This document shows positions 1 to 9,111 of a DNA stretch of 64,000 nucleotides, in pieces (positions within the stretch are counted from its first letter, which is position 1; every line of letters begins with the position of its first letter). A program made the translations under genes and the position numbers. Source of the DNA: Posidonia oceanica (Eukaryota; Streptophyta; Magnoliopsida; Alismatales; Posidoniaceae); contig JAZBRS010000060.1 in the NCBI GenBank assembly GCA_037176725.1, positions 59,486,001-59,550,000 on the forward strand. The letters run 5' to 3'. The notes under the pieces were generated by a model, which was not told the DNA's origin, ran no database searches, and saw nothing but the letters and a program-made list of their open reading frames with translations.

Positions 1-2001
1 CAGGTCATCTCTTTCACGAGTGATGAGCTGCCTCCGGCAGGGATTAATCACAACCAGCCCCTATTCGTCACGGTGCAGTTCAAAAACTTTCGCATTCCCC
101 TAACGCTGGTTGATAACGGGTCAGGCCTTAATGTCTGCCCCTTGCGTACAGCAACCAAGCTCGGATTCAAAGCCGAGGATATCACACCAGCCGTGAAGGG
201 AATGACTGCTTTTGACAACACTCACCATGACGCTCTAGAGATTCTGATTATCCCCCTGGCTATCGGTCCGGTCGTCTTCGACGTAGAATTCTATGTCGTC
301 GACTTGAAGCCTAACTTCAATCTTCTGCTTGGGCGCCCTTGGCTTCACAAGCATCAGGTCCTTCCTTCGACCCTCCATCGAATGATAAAGTACCGTCGTG
401 GTGATGATGTCATTGTCGTCATGGCGGAGAACTTTGAGAAGGAGCGGATTGAAGCAGTCTCTCCCGTGTCTTCGCAATCCATCCCATTTGACCCCGAGAC
501 TTCTGAAGCCCTATATCGCGTTAACCGGTGCGAGCCAGTTAACTTCGTTCCTGATCTTGAACACGTCAACTCCTTGACCGTTCACAATAACCCCTTTCGA
601 ATGGTCGAGAATGTATGTCACAGGTGGGGTTACATAAAGGGTACGCCGCTCGGACGTCACGGCCAAGGGATCGCGGAGCCGATCGTAGCAGTGGAGCGAA
701 GGAAGTCTGAAGGTCTCGGCTACGAACCAAAGCTCAACGAAGATCGCTGCTTCCAGCTCAGAGATCGTGCGCCAGCCATTCCCAGAGACCTCACGAACTT
801 TACCAGTGCAGGAATTCTGGGATCAGCCGACCACCAAGCCACAGCGCCGGCAGAGGATTGGGTGTGTATTGAGGACTACTACTCGGATGAGGAGCAGTCT
901 GATGCAACAGAGGCAGTCCCAATCAACTCAGCAGAAACAGTGGTCAGAGCAGAGGCCCCACAGTCAGTTTATTTAGCCCCCCCTCTGACAGAAACAGCAG
1001 GCAGCTCAGTAGGCCCTGTGGCAGATGCAAGTTCCCATCCTTCAGCAGCCACATCAGCTTCTCAAGATCAGACAGCAGCAGTGCAGGAGTCAGAGACACT
1101 CCTCTTGGCAGAACCAAGCATGCTACTAGCGGTCACAGACACATCAGTGCCACTGCCCCCATCTCTGGAGGGGCAGTCCATCAACTCAGTCGGCAGCGTG
1201 GCTCAGCCCGCTCCCTCAGCATCATCTTCAGGAATGCAGCTGGCGCAGTCCGCTCCGCATTCTCCTGACGACCTGCAGCAGCTCTCATGGCAAGACCCTA
1301 TGGCGTCAGAAGCTGTGCTCTCTCAGTTACAGCCCGATACAAAAGGCCAACTGAGCACTACATTCTCCGGGCCCTTGAGCCCTCTGAAGAGCACCCCTGC
1401 TTATTCTCCAGCAGTGACCCTGGAAGCTTATTCATCAGTAGCACCGCTGGCCTGTCTATTTGGGCCTTCTACATCTGAACTGCCATCAGCGGACGCGCCT
1501 GTGAACCAGATCATGCAGACTCCAAGGGCGACGATCCATCTTGCAGCCGGGCCAGTGCCGCAGGCCCCCAGCGCCTACTACGTCGACTCCCCCTCAGACG
1601 AAGAAGAAGGAGTGGCGATAGAAGCCCAGGTCGATTCTTGGATGTCCGACTTAGAGCTACTCTATCAAGAACAGATCAAGTCGATAGCAGAAGACCTGGC
1701 AGAGCATCAGGCTGCAGAAAGGAAAGGAAAAGCCGTAGTTACGGATCCTCCTCTGCAGGCGGACCATGCTTCTATCATGGTCCTAGAAGATTCAGCAGCG
1801 CCGGACTCTCCTAGACCAGATGAGCTCATCACTCTTCAATCAGAAGGCGGGTCTAGGTGGTTTGTGCAACCCATGCCTCACCTGAGCAATATACTGAGCG
1901 GTAGTAACCAGATCAGCCGCCAGTCCGGCGTATCCTCCACGAGCATACTAGAAGACCCAGAGGGAGGAGCATCAGCAGTAGATGCAGCAGCAGCAGAGTA
2001 G
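1..2001 (+). pseudogene. gag-pro polyprotein, protease to acidic tail (element 1, 5' partial)
   Basis: The frame is open from base 1, so the true start lies upstream of the window. An aspartic protease domain occupies about 20-420, with the active-site triplet region DNGSG at 112-126 and the Tat-typical LLGRPWLH motif at about 325-350. DNGS instead of DTG/DSG is usual for Tat elements. A G-patch-like segment follows at about 595-690 (GY..GTPLGRHGQGI), then an acidic DYYSDEE motif near 870-895 and a long Ser/Gln/Ala/Pro-rich tail. The protease would cleave the Gag-Pol precursor inside the particle. The stop at 1999-2001 is TAG where element 2 has CAG, so the ancestral frame ran further. No reverse transcriptase follows; a CAG-rich linker at about 1970-2075 leads directly to the integrase core. 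Confidence 0.88.
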
Positions 2002-2075
2002 AATGCCTCAGCGGCCTCAGCAGCACAGTCGGCAGAACAGTTAGCAATGTCAGCAGCAGAATCAGCAAGGCCCCT

Positions 2076-2966
2076 CTGCATCAGCTGCATAACATGTCTT
2101 CGCCATGGCCTTTCTCCACCTGGGGGATCAATGTCATCGGCGCCATCCACCCTGCTGCTTCAAATGGTCATCGTTACATTCTGGTAGCGATCGATTACTT
2201 TACCAAGTGAGTGGAAGCAGCCTCTTACAGGACAGTCACCGCTGCGGCAACAGAAAAATTTATCAGAAACAATATTGTTGCCCGATATGGGGTCCCGCAC
2301 TCTGTCATCTCTGATAACGGCTCAAACTTCATTGCCAAAAGGATCGAAGAATACCTGCAAAGTCTCAAGATCAAGCACCATCGATCCTCGCCTTATCGGC
2401 CTCAGATGAACGGAGCAGTGGAATCTGCAAACAAGAACATTGTCAAGATTCTGAAGAAAATGGCAGAAACCCACAAGGATTGGCACGACAAGCTCCCGTA
2501 CGCGCTCTGGGCGTACAGGACATCAATCCGGACCTCTACGGGTTCCACCCCGTACTCTCTGGCGTACGGCATGGAAGCGGTGTTACCTGTTGAAGTGGAG
2601 ATCCCCTCTCTGCGGATCCTGCGGGAAGCCGAGTTGGAAGAAGCAGAATGGGTCGAAGACCGCTGCGTCCAACTGAACCTAATTGATGAGCGCAGATTGC
2701 AAGCCATGCACAACGCTCACTGCTATCTGAAGCGGATGGCCAGAGCATTCTTGAAGAAGGTCCAGCCCAGAAGCTTCCAGCCGGGGGACCTTGTCTTGCG
2801 CGCCATTCATTTGCCTGACGGTCGAGGGAAATTCCGACCCAATTGGCGTGGCCCCTTTGTGGTCAAGCCGATCTTTTCAGGAGGCGCTGTAACTCTTGAG
2901 GATATGGACCAGGTCGAGCAGTCTGAGCCCGTCAACCTCTGCTATCTGAAGAAGTACTATCAGTAG
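2076..2966 (+). pseudogene. Integrase core and C-terminal domain, zinc domain missing (element 1)
   Basis: The translation starts with LHQLHNMSSPWPFSTWGI, the usual entry to a Ty3/gypsy integrase core just after the HHCC zinc domain, which is absent. The second and third catalytic residues are visible in SDNGSNF and NGAVESANK with D-x35-E spacing, and a GPF-type C-terminal module (NWRGPF) lies near 2845-2860. Integrase joins element cDNA to host DNA. This copy is inactive: the first catalytic Asp is Asn (AAT at 2130-2132; element 2 has GAT) and a Trp codon is TGA at 2208-2210. The frame is offset by -1 from gag-pro, which suggests that the deletion removing RT/RNase H joined the parts out of frame. 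The stop is at 2964-2966. Confidence 0.9.
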
Positions 2967-3040
2967 CCGAAAGCGGCCCCGTTGCAGATACCCTTCTCCC
3001 GCTTGCATTTACATTCTCGCCTTCTTACTTCATCTCCTTT

Positions 3041-3190
3041 CAAATCATCATCATCATCCTCTCAGCTCTTGCACCCTTTCTTTTCAAATCATCATCATCA
3101 TCCTCTCAGCTCTTGCACCCTTTCTTTTCAAATCATCATCATCATCCTCTCAGCTCTTGCACTCTTTCTTTTCAAATCATCATTATCGTC
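3041..3190 (+). repeat. 44-bp tandem repeat with CATCAT core
   Basis: Unit starts are at 3041, 3085, 3129 and a diverged 3173. Each unit has a (CAT)n-like core, then CTCAGCTCTTGCACC and a pyrimidine run. Element 2 has a contracted and diverged version at about 38725-38805. Confidence 0.85.
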
Positions 3191-3589
3191 ATCTCAAACA
3201 TCGCATCTTTTGCCCGGTGATGACAACCGGAAGTGCTTGCCTGCTCTGGAAAGAGTCACCCTGCCTCACCTGGCACTACTTAGATGTCTTGGCAAGTGAG
3301 GGAGCCACCACCAATAAGGACAGGCGAACTGCCCAATCTCACAAGGACATACACCTCTGAGGGAGAAAAAAAAATGTTAGGTTGTGAGCTTGAAAAAAAA
3401 AAGTGAGAATAGACATCTAGGTTTGGGCACCTCCAAGGAACAGAAGACGAAGACAGAAGCCGGCCCTAGAGATAGGGGTGTGCAGTCTAACCCTGCTCCT
3501 TCTACCCATCACACAGCAGACCCAAAACCTGAATTCATTACATTTCAAGCACCCTTCTTTTGCCACCAGAATGGGGATAGCAAAAGCCT

Positions 3590-3745
3590 AAAAAAAAAAA
3601 AAGAGGAAAAAGATCAAGCAAAAAAAGAAAAAAGATCAAAAAAAAAAAAAGAGAAAAAAGAGATCGAACAAAAACAAAGACAAACAAAAAAAGGAGAAAA
3701 GCAAGCAAAAAAACAAAAAGAAGAAGAAAAAGGCAAGGGTAGCCC
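3590..3745 (+). repeat. Low-complexity A/G-rich tract
   Basis: A run of A-rich purine sequence with scattered GATC. Element 2 keeps it as a T/C-rich tract at about 38225-38345 of the + strand. It creates a spurious lysine-rich frame. Confidence 0.8.
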
Positions 3746-4546
3746 AAAAAACACAGGCACCGTTATCCCCCATGCTTTACTAGAGATCCCCAGCATGTCA
3801 AGCCTGAAAAAGGGGTCTACCACATCCTCCCAAGAGCAAACACATACCTTCTCCTAACTAGGGGCAGAGAAAGACTGCATACCTATGAGGGAGAAACCTT
3901 TCAAAAAAAGAGAGCTGAAAGAATAGGTGTAGGTCCTGAGGGTGCAGCCAGTAGCCTGTCCTCACCACATCACCACCTGTATAATGCCAACAACCTGTTC
4001 TGGAGCGCCACCAATAAGCCGAGAGTCTGAGTAGGGCCCAGTGAGTCAAGGACCGCTCCCTTCCTCTGCAGCAGGCACCAAAGCACTCCGTATGCTGAGG
4101 GCACCCAAGCATATCCATCCATTCAAACGTACTTATTCGTCCAATAATATTCATCCTCATAAGCATATCACTAGCATCTTGCATTCATGCATCTTCTTTC
4201 TTTCCTTTCCCCTTCCGCCAATCTCTCCGCTCTGCAACATGCTCAGGTCCTGAGGCAGTACTTCTCCCCAGCAGAGGCACATCGACGACACTCAAGCTGC
4301 GCTGGTCCAGATTTCCTACCAACCCTCGCCCCTATGTCCGCAAGACTGTTGCAGAATCCCCCTGCTTATCAGTGCTCAATTGCTATGTTCTGTTATCACT
4401 TTGCCTAGATGCATATTGGAACTACATTTTCAGTCTCAGTTTCTGCTTGTTGTCAGTGATTACATACCTACGAGATCTGACTGTTTATTGATAGCAGGTA
4501 CCTTCAAGCCTTGCAGTAATCAGCCTGTCTTTTGCAATCAAGTACA

Positions 4547-5749
4547 ATGGGTTTTCCTACTCTGCTGACTCCCGCACATTGCTCGGAAACCCTGCGAGAA
4601 TGGATCAGCAGGCTCACTCAAGTGGACTGTGAAAAGTTGCGCCTGTGGGGCATACCAACCAAGCTACTAAAGGCTGCTGATGTGGAGGTCAGCCGCCACC
4701 TTCTGTGTGCCGCCGCGAGATTCTGGAAGCCGGCGCACCATGTCTTCCGCTTCAACAAGACTGAGCTGACACCTACACTGGAAGAGGTGCGTCGGATCTG
4801 CGGCTTTTCAAAGATCATGGGGCCGCCTGTCTTTATGAGGCGCGACGGATATCTCCGGGTCCTGAGCCAACTGACTGGGCTCTCCACTCAAGACTGCCAA
4901 CAGAAGCTAATCTGCACCAGTGGACCAGAGCCTATGCTTCGCCTTGCACACTTTGATGATATCTTGAACAAGCGTGCTGACCTCGGAGATGAGCTGTGGC
5001 TCTGAGGGTTTCTCATCCGCTTTCTGGGCGAACTAATCTTTACTCATGGCCGACTGACAGTGGCCATCGAGGTCGCAGAGATTGCACTAGCTGTGGTGAC
5101 CCAGCACATAGATCTGGCACCAGTTGTCTTGGCAGAGACTTATCGCAGGCTGGACCGCATTTCTCATCGCTGCCGCCACTTCCACGGTTGCGGAGCACTT
5201 ATACAAGTCTGGCTGACCGCGCACTTAGAGATGGACCTCCTGCGCCCTCAAGTGCATGCTTTCGAAGCCTACTGCAGCAGCGCCCGTACCAGAGCAGACA
5301 AGAGCGTCAAAGATGAGTACGAAAGGCTGTCAGCACTGACTGACGATGCTGTGATCTGGCGCATCGTTCCCTCTACAGCAGAGCCATTCACAATCTTCTT
5401 CAGCGCGCGTGACACGCGGCTGATCATTCTTCCGGGCTTCACAGCAGGCGTAGAGTACCATCCAATCAGGGTCATGCGCCAGTTCGGCTTCCAGCAGGGC
5501 ACCTTCATTGACAGTACAGCGCCCGATCTTCTACAGACTTATCCTCTCAGCACCACTGCCCCAACCAAGAAGCTTGCTAGTCTGATGCAGCATGGGGTCC
5601 AATCTACAGACGTTGCAGCTGTGAGAGGTACTGGATGCACTCCTGATTATGAAGCTGAAGTCCGACAGCTCTGGCCAATTGCTGAAGTCCCGCCAGGCGG
5701 CCCCTTATTCCCCGACTCCAGGCAGCCAAAGAAGGCCCGGGTTGACTAG
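4547..5749 (+). pseudogene. Plant-mobile-domain/DUF7745-like ORF carried by the retrotransposon (element 1)
   Basis: From ATG at 4547 (MGFPTLLTP) the frame covers 1203 bp, 400 codons plus stop, with one in-frame TGA at 5003-5005 where element 2 has CGA. The middle part, FWKPAHHVFRFN followed by ELTPTLEEV, resembles the FWdp..F.F...eL.PTlEE signature of plant mobile domain and DUF7745-like proteins, which are common in plant transposons. No catalytic motif is recognisable and the role in the element is unknown. The C-terminus is basic (KKARVD). The element 2 copy (36194-37396) has exactly the same length and a different single stop, so the ORF was intact in the common ancestor. The family assignment is from memory of the motif and needs a profile search. 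Confidence 0.75.
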
Positions 5750-6044
5750 GCCCTTGTGCGACCATCATGTGGTCCTCTTTCAAATTGTGCTGTACATTTC
5801 TGGCCTGCCGTAGGCATTGTACTCACCAAGATCATATCAATGGAAACTATTTCTGCTTTCTGCTTGCACATCAAGATTCCTTGCTGTATTGCATATCATC
5901 ATCATCATCATCTTGGGCCCTCTAATCAGACTTGCAGACATCCCAACGCGGCGAAGTCCTCAGCACCCAATCCGGAGCCTAGAGCATCTGCAGGCCCGCG
6001 ACACTCAGCTCCGCTGTCTGGCGTCCCCAGCTGGTCATCCCCGG
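5750..6044 (+). other. Start of the 3' untranslated region (element 1)
   Basis: No gene is visible. There is a short (CAT)n run at about 5889-5912. The sequence is conserved in element 2 (about 35890-36193), so it is an old part of the family. Confidence 0.5.
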
Positions 6045-6720
6045 CTGGACCGCTGCCCTCTGCGGGCTGGCACCCCAAACTGCCCGGCAAAAGGTCCGTC
6101 AACCTGTTATCCGCCTCAGCTGTTCATCCTCAGCTGAGTCCCTTGCGGGCTGGCACCCCAAACTGCTCGGCGATGGGTTCGTCAACCTATCATCCATCCA
6201 CTCGCCTATCTATCTTTGCATCCTGATGCCAGGGGCGCATCGGCCATCCCCTGGTACCATCCTGATGCCAGGGGCGCATCGGCCATGCCCTGGTATCATC
6301 CTGATACCAGGGGCATCTTTTGGCCGCCCTATGGTATCATCCCCAGCTGATCATCCCCAGCTGAGTTCCCTTGCGGGCTGGCACCCCAAACTGCTCGGCG
6401 AAAGGTCCGTCAACCTGACACTCTTCTCGGCTGGTCATCCCCAGCTGAGTCCCCAGTTGGTCGCCCCCAGCTGGATCATTATCTCTGTGGGCTGGCACCC
6501 CAAACTGCTCGGCGAAAGGTCCATCAACCTGACACTCCTCTCGGCTGGTCATTCCCAGTCGAGTCCCCAGTTGGTCGCCCCCAGCTGGATCATTATCTCT
6601 GCGGGCTGGCACCCCAAACTGCTCGGCGAAAGGTTCGTCAACTTGACAGTCTTCTCAGCTGGTCATCCCCAACTGAGTCCCCAGCTGACCGCCCTCAGCT
6701 GAGTCCCTTGCGGGCTGGTA
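6045..6720 (+). repeat. 109-114-bp tandem repeat in the 3' UTR
   Basis: The motif GGGCTGGCACCCCAAACTG recurs at 6064, 6147, 6375, 6489 and 6603, with a variant at 6712. The regular spacings are 114, 114 and 109 bp. Units also contain CAGCTG-rich stretches (CCCAGCTG, CAGTTGG). The 39-bp repeat at 6221-6340 interrupts the array. Element 2 holds the same repeat at about 35150-35905. Confidence 0.88.
6221..6340 (+). repeat. 39-bp hairpin repeat, three copies
   Basis: Unit starts are 6221, 6260 and 6299. Adjacent units pair: CCCTGGTATC at 6288-6297 and GATACCAGGG at 6303-6312 form a perfect 10-bp stem with a 5-nt loop (ATCCT). A lone relative at 6798-6824 has 11-bp arms CCCCTGGTGTC and GACACCAGGGG with loop ATCCC, a compensated A-to-G/T-to-C change in the arm. 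Confidence 0.85.
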
Positions 6721-6797
6721 CCCCAAACTACTCGTCTGACAAGCACGACACTCTTGTCATCACTCTCTGCTTTCGATGCCATGGACGCGCTGGCCAA

Positions 6798-6824
6798 CCC
6801 CTGGTGTCATCCCGACACCAGGGG
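6798..6824 (+). other. Isolated 11-bp stem-loop of the 39-bp repeat type
   Basis: Perfect inverted repeat CCCCTGGTGTC / GACACCAGGGG with a five-base loop. Element 2 keeps it at about 35056-35082. Confidence 0.85.
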
Positions 6825-6919
6825 CATCTTTTAATCGCCCCATGGTATCATTCTCTCCCCCTTTCCCCTATGACGTTCCTGGCGTCATGGGATGATTTCT
6901 TCTCATCATTCTCTTACCC

Positions 6920-7072
6920 CTTCTTTGCCGGCTGATAAGTCCGATATCTTATCATTCTCATCATTCCCTTACCCCTTCTTTGCCGGCCGATAAGTCCGAT
7001 ATCTTATTATTCTCATCATTCCCTCATCCCCTCTTTGCCGACCGATAAGTCCGATATCTTATCAATCAACCT
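6920..7072 (+). repeat. 55-bp tandem repeat with the GATAAG hairpin
   Basis: GCCGG-type unit starts lie at 6927, 6982 and 7037 (55-bp period), and a separate copy lies at about 7417-7460. Each unit has GATAAGTCCGATATCTTATC, a six-base-arm hairpin, followed by ATTCTCATCATTCCC. The hairpin is almost the same as the B half of the 69-bp satellite monomer. Confidence 0.85.
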
Positions 7073-7415
7073 TTCTCATCATGATCTCATCCCCCTCTTT
7101 AGCTTAATTTCTTATCATGATCTCATCCCCCTCTTTAGCTTAACTTCTCATCATGATCTCATCCCCCTCTTTAGCTTAGCTTCTCATCATGATCTCATCC
7201 CCCTCTTTAGCTTAATTTCTCATCATGATCTCATCCCCCTCTTTAGCTTAATTTCTCATCATGATCTCATCCCCCTCTTTAGCTTAATTTCTCATCATGA
7301 CCTCATCCCCCTCTTTAGCTTAGCTTCTCATTATGATCTCATCTCCCTCTTTAGCTTAGCTTCTCATCATGATCTCATCCCCCTTTTTAGATCAACTTCT
7401 CATCATTATCTCATC
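7073..7415 (+). repeat. 36-bp tandem repeat, about 9-10 copies
   Basis: The unit contains CATCATGATCTCATCCCC and CTCTTTAGCTTAA with few substitutions. Thirty-six bases are twelve codons, so long frames appear by chance (for example 7035-7463). Element 2 has about 22 copies at 34027-34863. Confidence 0.92.
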
Positions 7416-7489
7416 CCCTCTTTGCCGGCCGATAAGTCCGATATCTTATCATTCTCATCATGATCTTGCCCCCTCTTATCAATCTATCA

Positions 7490-8500
7490 ATCACTCGTGC
7501 TAGGCTGATATCCGAAATTATCTCAGGCTGATATTCCTAAACTATCATCTATCAATCACTCGTGCTAGGCTGATATCCGAAACTATCTCAGGCTGATATT
7601 CCTAAACTATCTTCTGGTCGATCCATGGTCGGCCCGCAGTTGTGTTATACGGCTGACATCCAGTAACTGTCCCTCGTAATTGCACTTTTCCAGTTGATAG
7701 GTCTGTAAACTATCCACCGGTTGATAGGACTGTAAACTGTCGCTCCAGTTGATAGGTCTGTAAACTATCGCATGCAATTACGTTATACGGCTGACATCCA
7801 GTAACTGTCCCTTGCAATTGCGGTTTCCAGTTGATAGGACTGTAAACTATCCTCCAGTTGATAGGTCTGTAAACTATCCACCGGTTGACAGGACCGTAAA
7901 CTGTCGTTAGGCTGATACTCCTAAACTATCACCCGCAATTGCATTATACAGCTGATATCCAGTAACTATCCCTCATCATTGCGCGTTTCCAGTTGATAGG
8001 TCTGTAAACTATCCGCCGGTTGACAGGACCGTAAACTGTCGCTCCAGTTGATAGGTCTGTAAACTATCCGCCAGTTGGTAGGACTGTAAACTACCACGCG
8101 CAATCATGTTATACGGCTGACATCCAGTAACTGTCCCTCGCAATGCCGTTTCCAGTTGATAGGACTGTAAACTATCCTCCAGTTGATAGGTCTGTAAACT
8201 ATCCGCCGGTTGACAGGACCGTAAACTGTCGCTCCAGATGATAGACTGTAAACTATCCGGCATTGCGTTATACGGCTGATATCCAGTAACTATCCCTCAT
8301 GATTTGTGGGTTCCAGTTGATAGGTCTGTAAACTATCCTCTAGTTGATAGGTCTGTAAACTATCCACCGGTTGACAGGACCGTAAACTGTCGTTAGGCTG
8401 ATACTCCTAAACTATCACCCACAACCATGTTATACGGCTGATATCCAGTAACTATCACTCACAACTGCCTCCGGTTGACAGAACCGTAAACTGTCACTCC
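7490..8500 (+). repeat. Array of about 30 short stem-loops in the 3' UTR
   Basis: Modules of about 26-28 bp such as GATAGGTCTGTAAACTATC, GACAGGACCGTAAACTGTC and GATATCCAGTAACTATC follow each other, most introduced by CCAGTT, CCGGTT or GGCT. A longer unit headed by TTATACGGCTGA recurs every 145-165 bp (near 7647, 7792, 7943, 8108, 8267, 8428). Arms stay complementary although their sequence changes: GATAG/CTATC, GACAG/CTGTC, GGTAG/CTACC, GATA/TATC, GACA/TGTC. Element 2 has the matching array at about 33085-33985. The function is unknown. Confidence 0.92.
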
Positions 8501-8565
8501 CGGTTGATAGGACCGTAAACTATCCGGACGATAAGCCCGTCACCTTATCATTTTTTTCTCCTTTT
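8501..8565 (+). repeat. Satellite-like composite module (single copy) ending the hairpin array
   Basis: The module consists of a GATAGG..CTATCC hairpin, then GATAAGCCCGTCACCTTATC, then a T/C tract (TTTTTTCTCCTTTTCGG). This is the part order of one 69-bp satellite monomer (GATAGG hairpin, GATAAG hairpin, CTTTTCTTTTCCTTTGCGG). It is conserved in element 2 at 33015-33084. Confidence 0.82.
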
Positions 8566-9082
8566 CGGCGTGGCCTTGTCCCAGGAAGACGAAGTCACGC
8601 ACCCCCTTTCTGCGATAGGAGAGTTGGCCTCTCTCCCCTCGCGCCCCTTTCTCTTCTCTCTTGCTAGCTTGCTCCCCGGGCGGGGACCAGCTGCACCCTG
8701 CTTTCCCTTGCTTTGTCGCGTAGGTCTGGCCTCCCTGCCAGATATTCGCACCACATCGCACCTTTTTATCATTTCTCCTGCATCATCTCTGCACTTTCTT
8801 AGCTAGCACTGCATATTACTTCAGTATCACTTGCACAGCATCAGTATTTTCTTCTAGCTGCACTAACTTTCATACTAACTCTTGCATTGCACTCGCATCA
8901 GCATGCATACACACAGCACAGCATCCATCTGCACTGGCATCTTGCATTGCGGCAACGGGCTACGATCTTCGGTGCATCCGCCGAATAAGTAGCTCACGCC
9001 CATAGCAACCCGCTGCTCCCGTCGGTCAGATGGGGTGTCTTGTCAACCCCGAGCAGCGGCCGCGCTCCGCTTGCCCTCGCTC
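8566..9082 (+). other. Unique 3' UTR segment before the polypurine tract
   Basis: No gene is visible. The segment contains several GCATCAGCATGCAT-like stretches near 8830-8945 and the inverted copy of the LTR start at 9028-9047. It is conserved in element 2 at about 32505-33014. Confidence 0.5.
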
Positions 9083-9111
9083 AGGGAGGGGCATCTGTTG
9101 ACACCCCATCT
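9028..9111. other. Inverted repeat enclosing the polypurine tract (element 1)
   Basis: AGATGGGGTGTC at 9028-9039 is the exact reverse complement of GACACCCCATCT at 9100-9111, which is bases 5-16 of the LTR. The 60-bp loop contains the polypurine tract and the LTR border. The same arrangement is kept in element 2 (32476-32487 and 32548-32559). Confidence 0.85.
9083..9095 (+). promoter_or_regulatory. Polypurine tract (plus-strand primer), element 1
   Basis: AGGGAGGGG at 9083-9091 followed by CATC lies directly before the LTR start TGTTGACACCCC at 9096. The position and purine run are those of the plus-strand primer of LTR retrotransposons. The same string is present at the element 2 border. 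Confidence 0.85.

Larger units (their letters stand above)
2967..4546 (+). other. Spacer between integrase and the PMD-like ORF (element 1)
   Basis: No convincing coding region is visible. The stretch holds a 44-bp tandem repeat (3041-3190), a poly-purine tract (about 3590-3745) and otherwise unique sequence conserved in element 2 at 37397-38870. Conservation in both copies means it belongs to the element and is not a later insertion. It could carry a promoter or leader for the downstream ORF, but no motif shows this. Confidence 0.5.

Noticed and set aside
3384..3857. Lysine-rich 157-codon frame after integrase
   Set aside because: It is the translation of the A/G-rich tract and the frame is not kept in element 2.
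7490..8500. CRISPR-like look of palindromic repeats with spacers
   Set aside because: The context is a plant retrotransposon 3' UTR. Spacers are themselves repeated and module length varies; no cas-like gene is present.
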